Origin: Deltaproteobacteria bacterium
Lineage (GTDB): Bacteria > Desulfobacterota > Desulfuromonadia > Desulfuromonadales > JAAYDE01
Direction of reading: 5' to 3'
Assembly (NCBI GenBank): GCA_012729375.1
Contig: JAAYDE010000046.1
Span: forward strand, 1 to 63,926
DNA: 63,926 bases
Made by a program: the position numbers and the translations under genes. The notes under the pieces are model-generated. The model did no database searches. It had not been told where the DNA came from and was given only the letters and a program-made list of their open reading frames with translations. Numbering within the stretch: the stretch's first letter is position 1; each line of letters starts with the position of its first letter. Shown in pieces: positions 46,886-55,909 of this stretch.

Positions 46886-46934
46886 GGATCGGCCCCAGGG
46901 CGGTTCCTCACCTGGCCGATCCGGCTGGTTTTTT
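46886..46934 (+). terminator. Terminator after the MerR gene
   Basis: Perfect 9-base arms GGATCGGCC/GGCCGATCC (46886-46894, 46914-46922) with a 19-base loop and T6 at 46929-46934, six bases beyond the stem. The long loop makes it weaker than the others. Confidence 0.55.
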
Positions 46935-46973
46935 GGTTGCTATTTTCGCCTGGCTGTTGGGCTGGGTTGAGGC

Positions 46974-47630
46974 ATGAACTTCACTACTGCTCGGAACCAC
47001 ATGGTTGAGCGCCAGATCAAGGCGCGGGGAATCAGCGATGCGCTGGTTATCGATGCCATGTTGCGGGTTCCCCGCCACCTTTTTGTCGAAGAAGCCCTGC
47101 AAAACCAGGCCTACACCGATTTTCCTCTGCCCATAGGCGCGGGGCAGACCATTTCTCAGCCTTACATGGTCGCTTTGATGACCGAGGCGCTCCTTCTGGC
47201 GGGCGGCGAAAAGGTTCTGGAAATCGGCACCGGATCGGGCTATCAGGCGGCGGTCCTGTCCCGCATCGCGTCCCAGGTGTTCACCATCGAAAGGAACCCC
47301 GTCTTGGCCCGAAAGGCGCGGGCCATTCTCGACAGCAATGGTTTTTCCAACATTTCCATTCGCGTCGGGGACGGAACCCTTGGCTGGAGGGAGGAGGCCC
47401 CTTTCGACGCTATCATGGTTACCGCCGGCGCTCCGGCGGTGGTGGAAGAAATCCAACGGCAGCTGGCGATCAACGGCCGTCTCGTTATTCCCGTAGGCTC
47501 TTTCAAGGAGCAGATGCTGAAACGCATCATCCGCTTGGGCGCAGCGGAGTTTCGCGAAGAAAACCTGCTTTCCTGCCGTTTCGTGCCCTTACGGGGGAGG
47601 CACGGCTGGCAGGACACCCCTTTACGCTGA
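46974..47630 (+). CDS. pcm: Protein-L-isoaspartate O-methyltransferase
   Basis: 218 residues. It methylates isoaspartyl residues of damaged proteins using S-adenosylmethionine. The PIMT N-terminus ([29 protein letters not shown]), [15 protein letters not shown] and the SAM loop [15 protein letters not shown] are complete. It is followed by a YqaA-like gene overlapping its stop (TGATG), then nlpD and rpoS, resembling the enterobacterial pcm-nlpD-rpoS order. Confidence 0.94.
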   Translation: MNFTTARNHMVERQIKARGISDALVIDAMLRVPRHLFVEEALQNQAYTDFPLPIGAGQTISQPYMVALMTEALLLAGGEKVLEIGTGSGYQAAVLSRIASQVFTIERNPVLARKARAILDSNGFSNISIRVGDGTLGWREEAPFDAIMVTAGAPAVVEEIQRQLAINGRLVIPVGSFKEQMLKRIIRLGAAEFREENLLSCRFVPLRGRHGWQDTPLR

Positions 47631-48214
47631 TGGTCAGACGACTCTACGACTGGGTTCTGCACTGGGCCGACACCCCCTACGGCGTTCCCGCCCTGTTTCT
47701 TCTGGCATTCGCCGAATCCTCCTTTTTTCCCATCCCTCCCGATGTGCTGCTGATTGCTCTGGCCCTTGGCTGCAGCGCCCGCTCCTACTATTTTGCCTTT
47801 ATCTGTTCCCTCGGCTCCGTTCTCGGGGGCGTGTCCGGCTACCTTATCGGGATGTTTACCTGGACCCTGGTCAGCCCCTATTTTTTCACCTACATCCCGG
47901 GATTTACCCCGGAACAGTTTGCCCATGTCCAGGGGCTTTTCGCCCAATACAACTTCTGGATCGTCTTTGCGGCGGGTTTTACACCCATTCCATACAAGAT
48001 TTTCACCATCGGCGCCGGCCTTTTTCAGGTCAATTTTCCCATGTTTCTGCTGGCTTCCGCCGTCAGCAGGAGTTTGCGCTTTTTCCTCGTCGGCGGCCTG
48101 ATCCATTATTACGGTCAGCCCATTCGTAGTTTTATCGACAAATACCTGAATCAGCTTACCTGGGTCTTTACCTTTCTGCTGATAGGTGGTTTTTTGTTGC
48201 TGAAAACCTTATAA
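47630..48214 (+). CDS. YqaA/DedA-family inner membrane protein
   Basis: 194 residues, largely hydrophobic, with four to five membrane segments. The DedA/VTT-type motif region FAESSFFPIPPDVLLIALAL and AAGFTPIPYKIFTIGAGLF are visible. DedA relatives are linked to lipid carrier scrambling and membrane homeostasis; the role of the YqaA branch is unclear. ATG 47630 overlaps the pcm stop by one base, indicating coupling. Confidence 0.85.
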   Translation: MVRRLYDWVLHWADTPYGVPALFLLAFAESSFFPIPPDVLLIALALGCSARSYYFAFICSLGSVLGGVSGYLIGMFTWTLVSPYFFTYIPGFTPEQFAHVQGLFAQYNFWIVFAAGFTPIPYKIFTIGAGLFQVNFPMFLLASAVSRSLRFFLVGGLIHYYGQPIRSFIDKYLNQLTWVFTFLLIGGFLLLKTL

Positions 48215-48270
48215 TTGAAAAGAAAGGCCATGGCATAGGAGCAGGCTTCAACCGAATTTCGGGCAAGGGG

Positions 48271-49044
48271 ATGAAATCATTTTCCGTTCATGGAGCGAAA
48301 AGGATGGCCTGCAGACTGGCCGTTCCGGTCTTCGTGATCCTCCTCGGCGCCTGCGGTAATTCCGTGCAGGGTGTTTATCATAATGTCGAAAGAGGGGAGA
48401 CCCTCTACCGTATCGGCAAAACCTACGGCGTAGACAGTCAGCGCATCGCCCGCGTCAACCGTATCAGAGATCCGCAGAGTCTTCAGGTCGGCCAGCGTCT
48501 TTACATCCCTGGGGCCGCGCGGGTGAAAAAGATCCCCGCTGTTTCTCCAGCGGCAGCAAATGCCTCCAAAACTCCCTTGCCCCTGTCTTCGCAAAAACCC
48601 AAAAAGGTTTCACCACTGGTCCAATCGAGGACGGCTAAAAAGACCGTGACGAGCCCGCCTGTCAAAACCGTTGCCCCCAGGTTTAATTGGCCGGTTCAAG
48701 GAACAATCCTGCGCAACTTTGACCCCGCGGGGAGCAAACCGAGTCGTGGCCTGGAGATAGCGGTTCCTTTCGGAAGTCCGGTTCGTTCCGCCGCTCCCGG
48801 CAAGGTGATCTACAGCGGCAACGGCATCCGCGGATACGGCAATCTGCTCATCATCGAGCATGAGAGTTCCTATTTCACCGTTTACGGTTTCAATAAAAAC
48901 AACCTTGTGCATACCGGCGCCTTTGTCGGCAAGGGAGAGAAAATCGCCCTGGCCGGAAGGCCGCCGGACGGCGGCACGCCGCGTCTTCATTTTCAGGTGA
49001 GACAAGGGAAAGATGTTTTGGATCCGCTCCTGTTTCTTCCTTGA
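48271..49044 (+). CDS. nlpD: NlpD-like lipoprotein (LysM + LytM/M23)
   Basis: 257 residues. A signal peptide ends at a lipobox (LLGAC, Cys near 28), then LysM (about 36-80, GETLYRIGKTYGVD...GQRLYIPG), a Lys/Pro/Ser linker and a LytM domain (about 140-257). Metal ligands are degraded: SRGLEIA replaces HxGxD and TVYGFNKN replaces the usual YxH. Only the final HFQV His remains, so it is probably a non-enzymatic amidase activator like E. coli NlpD. A start 11 codons later (48304) is possible. It lies just ahead of rpoS. Confidence 0.85.
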   Translation: MKSFSVHGAKRMACRLAVPVFVILLGACGNSVQGVYHNVERGETLYRIGKTYGVDSQRIARVNRIRDPQSLQVGQRLYIPGAARVKKIPAVSPAAANASKTPLPLSSQKPKKVSPLVQSRTAKKTVTSPPVKTVAPRFNWPVQGTILRNFDPAGSKPSRGLEIAVPFGSPVRSAAPGKVIYSGNGIRGYGNLLIIEHESSYFTVYGFNKNNLVHTGAFVGKGEKIALAGRPPDGGTPRLHFQVRQGKDVLDPLLFLP

Positions 49045-49091
49045 GGACAATCTGCTAAAATGGCCATCACCGTGAGGCCAAAGGGGCAAGG

Positions 49092-50093
49092 ATGGAGGAA
49101 AACTCAATGGAAAAGATGGGAGAAGAATTGGACGCTGTCGACTTGGACGATGAGGTCAAGGAAGATGAGGAGGAGGGAGGAGCGACGATTCTGGATGAGG
49201 AAGAGGAGGAGACCGAGGTCGAAGCGGAGCCTGACGAGCGTTTTGAAAACCCCGATCATTCCGATGACGCCATCAAGCTTTATCTGAAGGAAATTCAGAA
49301 CACCAGGCTGTTGACGGCGCAGGACGAAAGGGATCTGGCCGAACAGATCGCCGTCGGGAACATGGCGGCGCGCAACCGGATGATCGAGTCGAATTTGCGC
49401 CTGGTGGTGAAAATAGCGAAACGCTACATGAATCGCGGTCTGCCCTTTCTGGACCTGATTGAAGAAGGCAACATGGGTCTCATCAAGGCGGTGGAGCGTT
49501 TCAAGATCAGCAAAGAATGCCGTTTTTCCACCTATGCTACCTGGTGGATCCGCCAATCCATCGAACGCGCCATTGTCAACCAGAGTCGCACCATCCGTGT
49601 TCCCGTCCATGTTTCCGACGATATCAACAAACTTCTCAAAGTTTCCCGTGAATTGGTCAATGACCTCAACCGCGAACCCGAAATCGACGAGATGGCCGAG
49701 GCCATGGGGGTGGATCCGGCCTATGTCTCCCGTCTCATGGTTCTGGTCAACAAAACCTATTCCATCGAGCGCCCCATGGGAGAAAACAACGACTACAGCC
49801 TGATGGACACGCTGGAAGACTTCAGTGCTGTCGACCCCGCTTCCTTTGTTGAAGACCTGAACAAATATGTATGTGTTTCCGAATGGTTGGAACAATTATC
49901 GGAAAATGAGAGGGAAATACTGACCCTTCGCTTTGGCCTCGAAGATCGGGATCCTCAGACGCTGGACACCATCGGCCAAAAATTTGGCGTGACCCGTGAG
50001 CGGATCCGCCAGATCGAGGCCAAAAGTCTGGATAAACTCAAAAAAATCCGCGAGGAAAAGCAGCCCTTCGAGAAGGTGGAAGAAGAAGGCTGA
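49092..50093 (+). CDS. rpoS: RNA polymerase sigma factor RpoS
   Basis: 333 residues. Unusual acidic N-terminal 45 residues ([18 protein letters not shown]), then region 1.2 ([22 protein letters not shown]), 2 ([44 protein letters not shown]), 3 and 4 ([17 protein letters not shown]). Length and the nlpD neighbour support the stationary-phase sigma rather than RpoD. Weak AAGG precedes ATG 49092; a second Met lies at codon 6. Confidence 0.92.
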   Translation: MEENSMEKMGEELDAVDLDDEVKEDEEEGGATILDEEEEETEVEAEPDERFENPDHSDDAIKLYLKEIQNTRLLTAQDERDLAEQIAVGNMAARNRMIESNLRLVVKIAKRYMNRGLPFLDLIEEGNMGLIKAVERFKISKECRFSTYATWWIRQSIERAIVNQSRTIRVPVHVSDDINKLLKVSRELVNDLNREPEIDEMAEAMGVDPAYVSRLMVLVNKTYSIERPMGENNDYSLMDTLEDFSAVDPASFVEDLNKYVCVSEWLEQLSENEREILTLRFGLEDRDPQTLDTIGQKFGVTRERIRQIEAKSLDKLKKIREEKQPFEKVEEEG

Positions 50094-50131
50094 AGCGGAC
50101 TCCGCCGGCAGCCGCCAAGCTGGAAAAGACC

Positions 50132-50160
50132 TTGCCTCCCGGCGCCGTATGGGTTATAAA
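50132..50160 (+). promoter_or_regulatory. Promoter of tRNA-Arg
   Basis: TTGCCT (50132-50137) and TATAAA (50155-50160) with a 17-base spacer, 10 bases before the tRNA. Confidence 0.6.
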
Positions 50161-50170
50161 AACGCTTTTT

Positions 50171-50247
50171 GGCCCCGTAGCTCAGGAGGATAGAGCGACC
50201 GCCTCCTAAGCGGTAGGCCGTGCGTTCGAGTCGCGCCGGGGCCGCCA
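50171..50247 (+). tRNA. tRNA-Arg(CCT)
   Basis: 77 bases. Acceptor GGCCCCG/CGGGGCC, D-arm GCTC/GAGC, anticodon stem ACCGC/GCGGT with loop CTCCTAA (anticodon CCT), T-arm GTGCG/CGCGC with TTCGAGT. CCA is encoded. Confidence 0.97.
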
Positions 50248-50258
50248 TATAAATCAAC

Positions 50259-50293
50259 AGGACTTGCAGATTCAGATGCGAGTCCTTTTTTTT
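50259..50293 (+). terminator. Terminator after tRNA-Arg
   Basis: Nine-pair stem AGGACTTGC/GCGAGTCCT (50259-50267, 50278-50286, one T-G pair) with a ten-base loop and a T-run. Confidence 0.85.
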
Positions 50294-50294
50294 T

Positions 50295-50678
50295 GAAAGA
50301 CCAATCCAGGCATTCAGTGTTATTGATATAGCTCATAGAGTATCTTTCCAGGTCGTTTTGTTCTTTAAAACCTTCAACCGATTTGATCTCCTTGCAGTTT
50401 CGACCACAAATGGTATATAGTATCCTTAAATGCATTCTGTAGTATTTCCTCTTTTTTTGGAGTTCTTATCTCGACAGCGGTTTTCCCCGTTTCCAGGCTG
50501 AATAAAAAATCATTTTTTTTGAACACCAAATCTTTTTCTAACAAAAAACAGGCAATTTAACTTTTCAATGGAAATTGGTAACTCGATGTGAATTCGGGAC
50601 TGCTGATTTTTAAACTTATGTTTTAAATTCAATTCACCGGTTTCACCTGGAACTCAAAACAACAAAGGAGTGAAAACA
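50295..50678. other. AT-rich stretch downstream of tRNA-Arg
   Basis: About 380 bases clearly richer in A and T than the neighbouring genes. It holds a short minus-strand frame (see 50374-50544) and the promoter region of the beta-grasp gene, whose AAAGGAG lies at 50665-50670. No integrase or attachment-site duplication of the tRNA end was seen. Confidence 0.5.
50374..50544 (-). pseudogene. Possible relic of a small protein
   Basis: A 60-codon open frame on minus (TTG at 50544 gives 56 residues) reads LETGKTAVEIRTPKKEEIL then a helical C-terminus ending GDQIG. It has protein-like amphipathic composition, but no ribosome-binding site and an AT content unlike the neighbours. It may be a truncated acquired gene or chance. 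Confidence 0.2.
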
Positions 50679-50906
50679 ATGGTAAAAGTAAATGTATTCA
50701 GAAACGATAATTCACCCGGAATTACTTGTTCGATTCCGAAAGGGCTGACGGTCGAGGAATTTTTCTGCAAGGATTTTATGGCCTATCCCATTTCTCCCGT
50801 GCGGATTTTGGTCAACGGAGAGATTCCGTCGCTGAAGGACAACCTGAAAGACGGCGATGAAGTCACCTACGTGAAAGACGCCATACCTCTCCGCACCAGA
50901 CACTGA
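50679..50906 (+). CDS. Small beta-grasp (ThiS/MoaD-like) protein without C-terminal GG
   Basis: 75 residues. The pattern VKVNVFR...GLTVEEFF...RILVNGEIPSLKDNLKDGDEVTYV resembles the ThiS/MoaD/ubiquitin fold. The C-terminus is PLRTRH and lacks the diglycine that ThiS and MoaD need for thiocarboxylation, so it cannot act as a classical sulphur carrier unless processed. AAAGGAG precedes ATG 50679. No thiamin or molybdopterin genes are near. Family assignment is by eye. Confidence 0.6.
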   Translation: MVKVNVFRNDNSPGITCSIPKGLTVEEFFCKDFMAYPISPVRILVNGEIPSLKDNLKDGDEVTYVKDAIPLRTRH

Positions 50907-51282
50907 TATGGATTGAAGATGACCCCCTGGACCCGGTTGGTGCGGCAAGGCGCAAACCACGCACTGACGGGCAGGGGATGCCATGGTCAAAATGATTACT
51001 CATAACCGCTTTTTTTATCTGAACACCGACGAGGGAAATCTTTAAATCGAAGAAGGTTTCCTTGTCTGGTTCGTAAAGGGCCACGCATTTTTTTCTCTCC
51101 GCCAAAATTCCCCAGCCGAAACCTTTAAATCCCGTTTTTCTCCGGCCGCTTCCAGTGATATCCTTACCCCGTCCCCAGCACCGGCTGGTTTTAGGGTGTT
51201 ACAGCAATCAGGTCCAACCGCTTTCCGAAAAAGATCCCCATCCCTTTCTTGCTGATGTGCCGGCACCTTGTTATTAAGGTCG
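50907..51282. other. Intergenic region ahead of the SdiA-regulated-family gene
   Basis: About 375 bases of mixed composition. Frames on minus here lack ribosome-binding sites and look like chance. No RNA gene or repeat was recognised. Confidence 0.35.
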
Positions 51283-52188
51283 ATGACTGCCATGAAAAAG
51301 AAATTGCAGTGGATTTTCTTTATGCTGCTGGCGGTTTCCCTCGTTGGCGGAATGGTTTCCTGGCGGAGTGGATGGCTCGCTCTTGGCTATTATTCCCTGA
51401 TCATGGGTAAGGGAAACAGTGCAATATTGGCCTCGCATCGCGTCGTCATCGACGGCCGGCCGGTTTCCGGGCTTTCCAAAAATACTTCCGGTCTGACCTA
51501 CCACCCTGAGCGGAAGACTCTGTTTACGGTAATCAACGGCCCTCCCCAGGTGGCGGAATTGACGACGGAGGGCCGTTTGCTCAGAACGATATCCGTAAAG
51601 GGGATTGAGGATATCGAAGGCATCTCCCATATTCGTGGCAACCTCTTTGCAATCTCCGATGAAAAAGAACAACAAGTGAAGCTGGTGGAAATTCCCGATC
51701 AGGTTGCGACTCTCGATGTAACTGAGCAACCCCGGATCGTGCTTGCCGTGGATACCGGAAAAAATGTTGGCTTTGAGGGTGTTTCCTGGGATCATGCCCA
51801 TAATCGGCTCTTTGTCGCCAAGGAGAAGAGGCCGATGCGGATTTTCGAAATCCGCGGATTGCACGACCTGATCGAGTGCCGGAAAGTCGATTTGCAAATC
51901 GGCGAGTGGCGGCCTGCCGACAAGATTATGTTGTTGATGACGGACCTTTCTTCACTGACCTACCATGAGCCGACGGGTCACATGCTGCTGCTGAGCGATG
52001 AGTCCCGCCTGGTCCTGGAATTCGATGAGAACCGCCGTCCCGTCGGCATGCTCGTGCTCCGTAAGGGCTGGCATGGTCTGCAGCAATCCGTGCCCCAGGC
52101 CGAAGGACTTGCCTTGACTTCGGCGGGCGTCCTCTTTGTCCTTTCGGAACCGAATCTTTTCTACCGCTTTGAGCCGTCCGGTTCTTGA
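51283..52188 (+). CDS. SdiA-regulated family (YjiK-like) beta-propeller protein
   Basis: 301 residues. An N-terminal signal or anchor (about 1-28, IFFMLLAVSLVGGMVSW), then SGLTYHPERKTLFTVINGPPQVAELTTEGRLLRTI and EGVSWDHAHNRLFVAKEKRP, repeats of a YjiK-type propeller. Located in the periplasm or outside. Function of the family is unknown. The start at 51283 has AAGG four bases upstream; Met three codons later is an alternative. Its name describes regulation in enterics, and SdiA itself is not expected here. Confidence 0.75.
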   Translation: MTAMKKKLQWIFFMLLAVSLVGGMVSWRSGWLALGYYSLIMGKGNSAILASHRVVIDGRPVSGLSKNTSGLTYHPERKTLFTVINGPPQVAELTTEGRLLRTISVKGIEDIEGISHIRGNLFAISDEKEQQVKLVEIPDQVATLDVTEQPRIVLAVDTGKNVGFEGVSWDHAHNRLFVAKEKRPMRIFEIRGLHDLIECRKVDLQIGEWRPADKIMLLMTDLSSLTYHEPTGHMLLLSDESRLVLEFDENRRPVGMLVLRKGWHGLQQSVPQAEGLALTSAGVLFVLSEPNLFYRFEPSGS

Positions 52189-52339
52189 ACCTGTCCCCTG
52201 CTGTTGACATGGGTTTCATTCTAATGGCAAGGGAAGAAAACGATGCCGGGAATGATGTTTCCGCGGCCAAGGTGTGATATATAGTCTTCCCAGGGTCCCT
52301 TCCACTATTATCGTCCTATGTCCTTTCCGTGATGTATCC

Positions 52340-54040
52340 ATGAAATTTCTCGTTACCCAAATCACCTATCTGCTGACTCAGAACCAGACCCGCGGCAATC
52401 TCAAGGCGTTGCTGAAGTACCTGGCTTTTCTGGTGATCATCATTCTGATCTATGCCGGCCTGTTTCACTGGATCATGGATCGGGTGGAAGGGCAGGACCA
52501 CAGCTGGGTCACCGGCATCTACTGGACCCTGACTGTGATGAGCACCCTGGGCTTCGGGGACATCACCTTTCACAGCGATCTTGGGCGCCTGTTCAGCATT
52601 CTGGTGCTCCTTTCGGGGATCATCCTGCTGCTCATCGTGCTCCCTTTCGCTTTTATCCGCTTCTTTTATGCCCCCTGGCTGGAGGCGCGTATCCGTTTCC
52701 GCGCCCCTCGCGAACTTCCCCCGGAAACCAGCGGGCATGTCATAATCTGCCGCTATGAAACCGTCGCCCAGGTGTTGATAAAGAAACTCAAACTTCTGAA
52801 AATTCCCTATGTGGTCATTGAGCCGGAGGCCGCCAAGGCGGCCCACCTTTTTGAAAGAGGACTGTCGGTGGTAACCGGCGAGATCGACAGCAGCCTTACC
52901 TATGAGGCTTTGCGCGCCAACCGGGCGCGCATCGTCCTGGCCAATGCCGATGACGCGACCAATACCAATATAACCCTGACCGTGCGGGAGGTTGCGCCCC
53001 AGGTGCCCATCGTGGCCATTGTCGAACATGAGGATTCCATCGACCTGTTGGAACTGGCCGGGGCCAACCATGTCCTGGCGTTGAAACAGACTCTCGGAGA
53101 ACATTTGGCCAATCGGGTCGCCGCGGAACATGCCCACGTCCATGTCATCGGCTATTTCAAGGATCTGCAGATCGCCGAATTCCCTGTCCACAACACGCCG
53201 CTGGCCGGCAAAACGTTGCGCGAAAGCCGCCTGCGGCAGACCATGGGGGTGAGCGTGGTGGGACTCTGGGAGCGGGGACGGCTGCTTCCCGTCCACCCCG
53301 ACACGGTCTTTTCCGAATACAGCGTGCCAGTGATTATCGGTACCGAAAAGCAGATCGCCGAGATCGAATCCTACCTGGTGATTTATGACACCAACTATAA
53401 CCCTGTTCTCATCCTCGGCGGCGGCAACGTCGGCTATTCTGCGGCCTGTGCTCTCAAGAAAAAAGGGGTTTCATTCCATGTCATCGACCGGGATCCTTCG
53501 CTTCTGGGCCGGATGTCCCAGGTGGCCGACCAGGTTTTCACCGGCAATGCCGCCGACCGGGACATTATGATGAAGGCCGGGTTGGCGGAAGCGCCGTCGG
53601 TTCTCATCAGCACCAATGACGACGCCATGAACATCTATCTTTCCGTTTATTGCCGCCGCCTCAATCCCGAACTGAGAATCGTCAGCCGCATCACCCACGA
53701 GCGCAATCTGGAGGCCATCCACCGGGCCGGGGCCGACTTCGTCCTCAGTTATGCCAAGCTTGGCGCGGCGACGGTCACGGCGATCCTCCAGGATCGCGAG
53801 CTCTTTATGCTGGGCGAGGGGGTAGACATGTTTCTGGCACCGGTGCCCAGATCAATGGTGGGAAAAACCCTCGGAGAAAGCGCTATCGGGGCCAAGACCG
53901 GCCTCAACGTGATCGCCATCCAGAAGAAGGAGCGGATCGTGACCAACCCGCCGGCGGACATGATACTGGAGGCCGATGCCGAATTCGTCATGATCGGCAA
54001 CTCGGAACAAAGGGAAGAATTCCAGAAGGAATTTATTTGA
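52340..54040 (+). CDS. GsuK-like K+ channel with two RCK domains
   Basis: 566 residues. Two membrane helices (about 25-45 and 83-105) bracket a pore with selectivity filter TLGFGD (69-74; most K+ channels have TVGYGD). Two cytosolic RCK/TrkA-N modules follow, near 125-340 and 350-566; the second has an intact dinucleotide loop LILGGGNVGYSAA, the first is degenerate. GsuK of Geobacter sulfurreducens has this layout and filter type and is ligand-gated; ligands here are inferred. The start at 52340 lacks a strong ribosome-binding site. Confidence 0.88.
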   Translation: MKFLVTQITYLLTQNQTRGNLKALLKYLAFLVIIILIYAGLFHWIMDRVEGQDHSWVTGIYWTLTVMSTLGFGDITFHSDLGRLFSILVLLSGIILLLIVLPFAFIRFFYAPWLEARIRFRAPRELPPETSGHVIICRYETVAQVLIKKLKLLKIPYVVIEPEAAKAAHLFERGLSVVTGEIDSSLTYEALRANRARIVLANADDATNTNITLTVREVAPQVPIVAIVEHEDSIDLLELAGANHVLALKQTLGEHLANRVAAEHAHVHVIGYFKDLQIAEFPVHNTPLAGKTLRESRLRQTMGVSVVGLWERGRLLPVHPDTVFSEYSVPVIIGTEKQIAEIESYLVIYDTNYNPVLILGGGNVGYSAACALKKKGVSFHVIDRDPSLLGRMSQVADQVFTGNAADRDIMMKAGLAEAPSVLISTNDDAMNIYLSVYCRRLNPELRIVSRITHERNLEAIHRAGADFVLSYAKLGAATVTAILQDRELFMLGEGVDMFLAPVPRSMVGKTLGESAIGAKTGLNVIAIQKKERIVTNPPADMILEADAEFVMIGNSEQREEFQKEFI

Positions 54041-54134
54041 GGAAACAGGAGAGAGGTGGGGCGTACCCTGTTCACGGGAACCGTTCCGTCATGTGGGCAA
54101 AGGCAAAACGGCCGACCACGGTAAGGAGGTGAAT

Positions 54135-54851
54135 ATGGTGGAAAATCAAATAAGCGCCGCGGCAACCAAAAAGGAAAGGAAGTTCGGTTGCCTGGCGGTT
54201 CTGGGCCTGATGCTGCTTACCGTTGTCGTCAGCGTTGGGCTGACTGTTTTCATTTTTAAGACCTATCTTTTCCCCTCGGAATTCAAGCCGGTGGTGCTGA
54301 ATTCCAAAGAGGAGAAAGTACTGGCCGCAAAACTGGAGAAGATCGATCCCACCGGCACCGTCCTCGTCCAGCCCGACAAGGAAAGAGAAGGGCCGCGCAC
54401 CGACAGATACGATCCGGCCACTCCCCTGACGCCGGAGCCCTACAGCGAAAAAGGCGCCAAAAGGGAAATCGAGTTCACCGAAAGGGAACTCAACGCGCTC
54501 TTGGCCAAGAACACGGACCTGGCCAGCAAGGTGGCCATCGATCTTTCCGAAAACCTCATCAGCGCCCGGGTTCTCCTTCCCGTCGATGAAGATTTCCCCG
54601 TTCTCGGCGGAAAACTCCTGCGGCTCAGATCGGGCTTGGGTTTTTCCTACAGTCAGGGGAAGCCGATCGTGGTCCTTAAAGGGATAAGCGTCATGGGGGT
54701 CCCCGTCCCCAACGCCTGGCTGGGCGGAATCAAAAACATCGATCTCGTGGAACGCTTTGACAGCGAAAAAGGTTTTTGGAAAACCTTCGCCGCTGGGGTC
54801 GAGGATATCAAGGTGGAAGAGGGGCGCCTGAAGATCAGGCTGAAGGAATAG
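54135..54851 (+). CDS. Membrane-anchored hypothetical protein
   Basis: 238 residues. A short basic N-terminus, one membrane helix (about 20-42, LAVLGLMLLTVVVSVGLTVFIF), then an outward domain with EIEFTERELNALLAKN and repeated beta-type segments (VAIDLSENLISARVLLP, GKPIVVLKGISVMGVPVP). The pattern of short strands after an ELNALL helix recalls lipid-binding LmeA/YpmS-like folds, which is only a guess. A very strong AAGGAGGTGA precedes ATG 54135. It follows the K+ channel by 94 bases. Confidence 0.65.
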   Translation: MVENQISAAATKKERKFGCLAVLGLMLLTVVVSVGLTVFIFKTYLFPSEFKPVVLNSKEEKVLAAKLEKIDPTGTVLVQPDKEREGPRTDRYDPATPLTPEPYSEKGAKREIEFTERELNALLAKNTDLASKVAIDLSENLISARVLLPVDEDFPVLGGKLLRLRSGLGFSYSQGKPIVVLKGISVMGVPVPNAWLGGIKNIDLVERFDSEKGFWKTFAAGVEDIKVEEGRLKIRLKE

Positions 54852-54934
54852 GCCTGTCGTCTGGTCCCCTTTTTTTCTCTTTAATTCGGTGGCTTTTTGC
54901 CGGTGACCGTTTCCCGCCGTCGTGGAAATTCACC

Positions 54935-54963
54935 TTGTTCGCCTGTTTATAATCCACTAGAAT
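54935..54963 (+). promoter_or_regulatory. Candidate promoter for the TRAP operon
   Basis: TTGTTC (54935-54940) and TAGAAT (54958-54963) with a 17-base spacer, about 40 bases ahead of the TatT-like gene. Confidence 0.45.
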
Positions 54964-55003
54964 ACCCCTTCAAAAATTTCCGAAACCATAAAGGATATGG
55001 CTG

Positions 55004-55840
55004 ATGAGATGGTTCAGACATTTGGCTTTGGCCATGGTGGCGGTCCTTTTTTGCGGTTGCGGCATGGGGAATCTCTCGCGCAACCTTTCCGATGCGATCC
55101 TCAACCAGAACGATCCCGAAATCGTGCGCCTGGGAGCGCCGGCCTACCTGTTGCTGATCGACAGTTTCATCGCGGGAGATCCCAGCGATGAGCGAATGCT
55201 GCGCGCCGGCGCCGGACTCTACAGTGTCTATACCGCCGTTTTTGTCGCTGACGCGGAGCGGGCGCTGCGCCTGGCGAGACGGGCCGAGGTCTATGGGGAA
55301 CGGGCTCTGTGCGAACGGAGAAAGTCCCTTTGCGGCCTGAAACAGCACCCCTATGAGGATTACTCTGTTTTGCTTCAGGATCTGGGGAAACGGGATGTGC
55401 CCGCCCTTTATGCCTTTGCCGTCAGTTGGCTGCTGGCGATCAAGGCCAACAGCTCCGACTGGAACGCTCTGGCCGACCTTCCCAAGGTGGAGGCAGCCCT
55501 GACCCGCCTGGTTGAACTGGATGAAGGGTATGAGAGGGGCAGCGCCCACCTCTATCTGGGGATTCTGAAGACGGTGCGGCCGCCGGCGTTGGGCGGCAAG
55601 CCTGAGGAAGGACGGCAGCACTTCGAACGCGCCCTGGTCCTTTCCGAGGGTAAGGATCTCGGCGTCAAGGTCGAATATGCCCGCAACTATGCCCGCTTGC
55701 TCTATGACCGGGAACTCCATGACCGGCTTCTGCAGGAGGTGCTGGCAGCGGACAGCGACCAGCCGGGTTACGTCCTGCTCAACACCCTGGCCAAGGAACA
55801 GGCCCGGAAATTACTGGCGAACGCCGACACTTATTTCTGA
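55004..55840 (+). CDS. TRAP transporter TatT-like lipoprotein (TPAT component)
   Basis: 278 residues. A signal peptide ends at FCGC (Cys near 18); the rest is helical, with TPR-like pairs (LYSVYTAVFVADAERALRLARRAEVYGERAL; SAHLYLGILKTVRPPALGGKPEEGRQHFERAL). It matches the TatT family described from Treponema pallidum Tp0956, a trimeric partner of a TRAP binding protein. AAAGG precedes ATG 55004. First gene of TatT-P-Q-M. Substrate unknown, probably hydrophobic or aromatic anions by analogy. Confidence 0.88.
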   Translation: MRWFRHLALAMVAVLFCGCGMGNLSRNLSDAILNQNDPEIVRLGAPAYLLLIDSFIAGDPSDERMLRAGAGLYSVYTAVFVADAERALRLARRAEVYGERALCERRKSLCGLKQHPYEDYSVLLQDLGKRDVPALYAFAVSWLLAIKANSSDWNALADLPKVEAALTRLVELDEGYERGSAHLYLGILKTVRPPALGGKPEEGRQHFERALVLSEGKDLGVKVEYARNYARLLYDRELHDRLLQEVLAADSDQPGYVLLNTLAKEQARKLLANADTYF

Positions 55841-55909
55841 TCGTCGGCCAGAAGTGCTCAGTTTCGCTCTGAAAATTCATCATATTCTGGCCGCTTTGAG
55901 GAGGTTTTA

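Noticed and set aside
50154..50435. Minus-strand frame across tRNA-Arg containing GATRTHGLP
   Set aside because: This peptide comes from reading the antisense of a tRNA-Arg gene, a common false prediction; the frame is not preceded by a ribosome-binding site.
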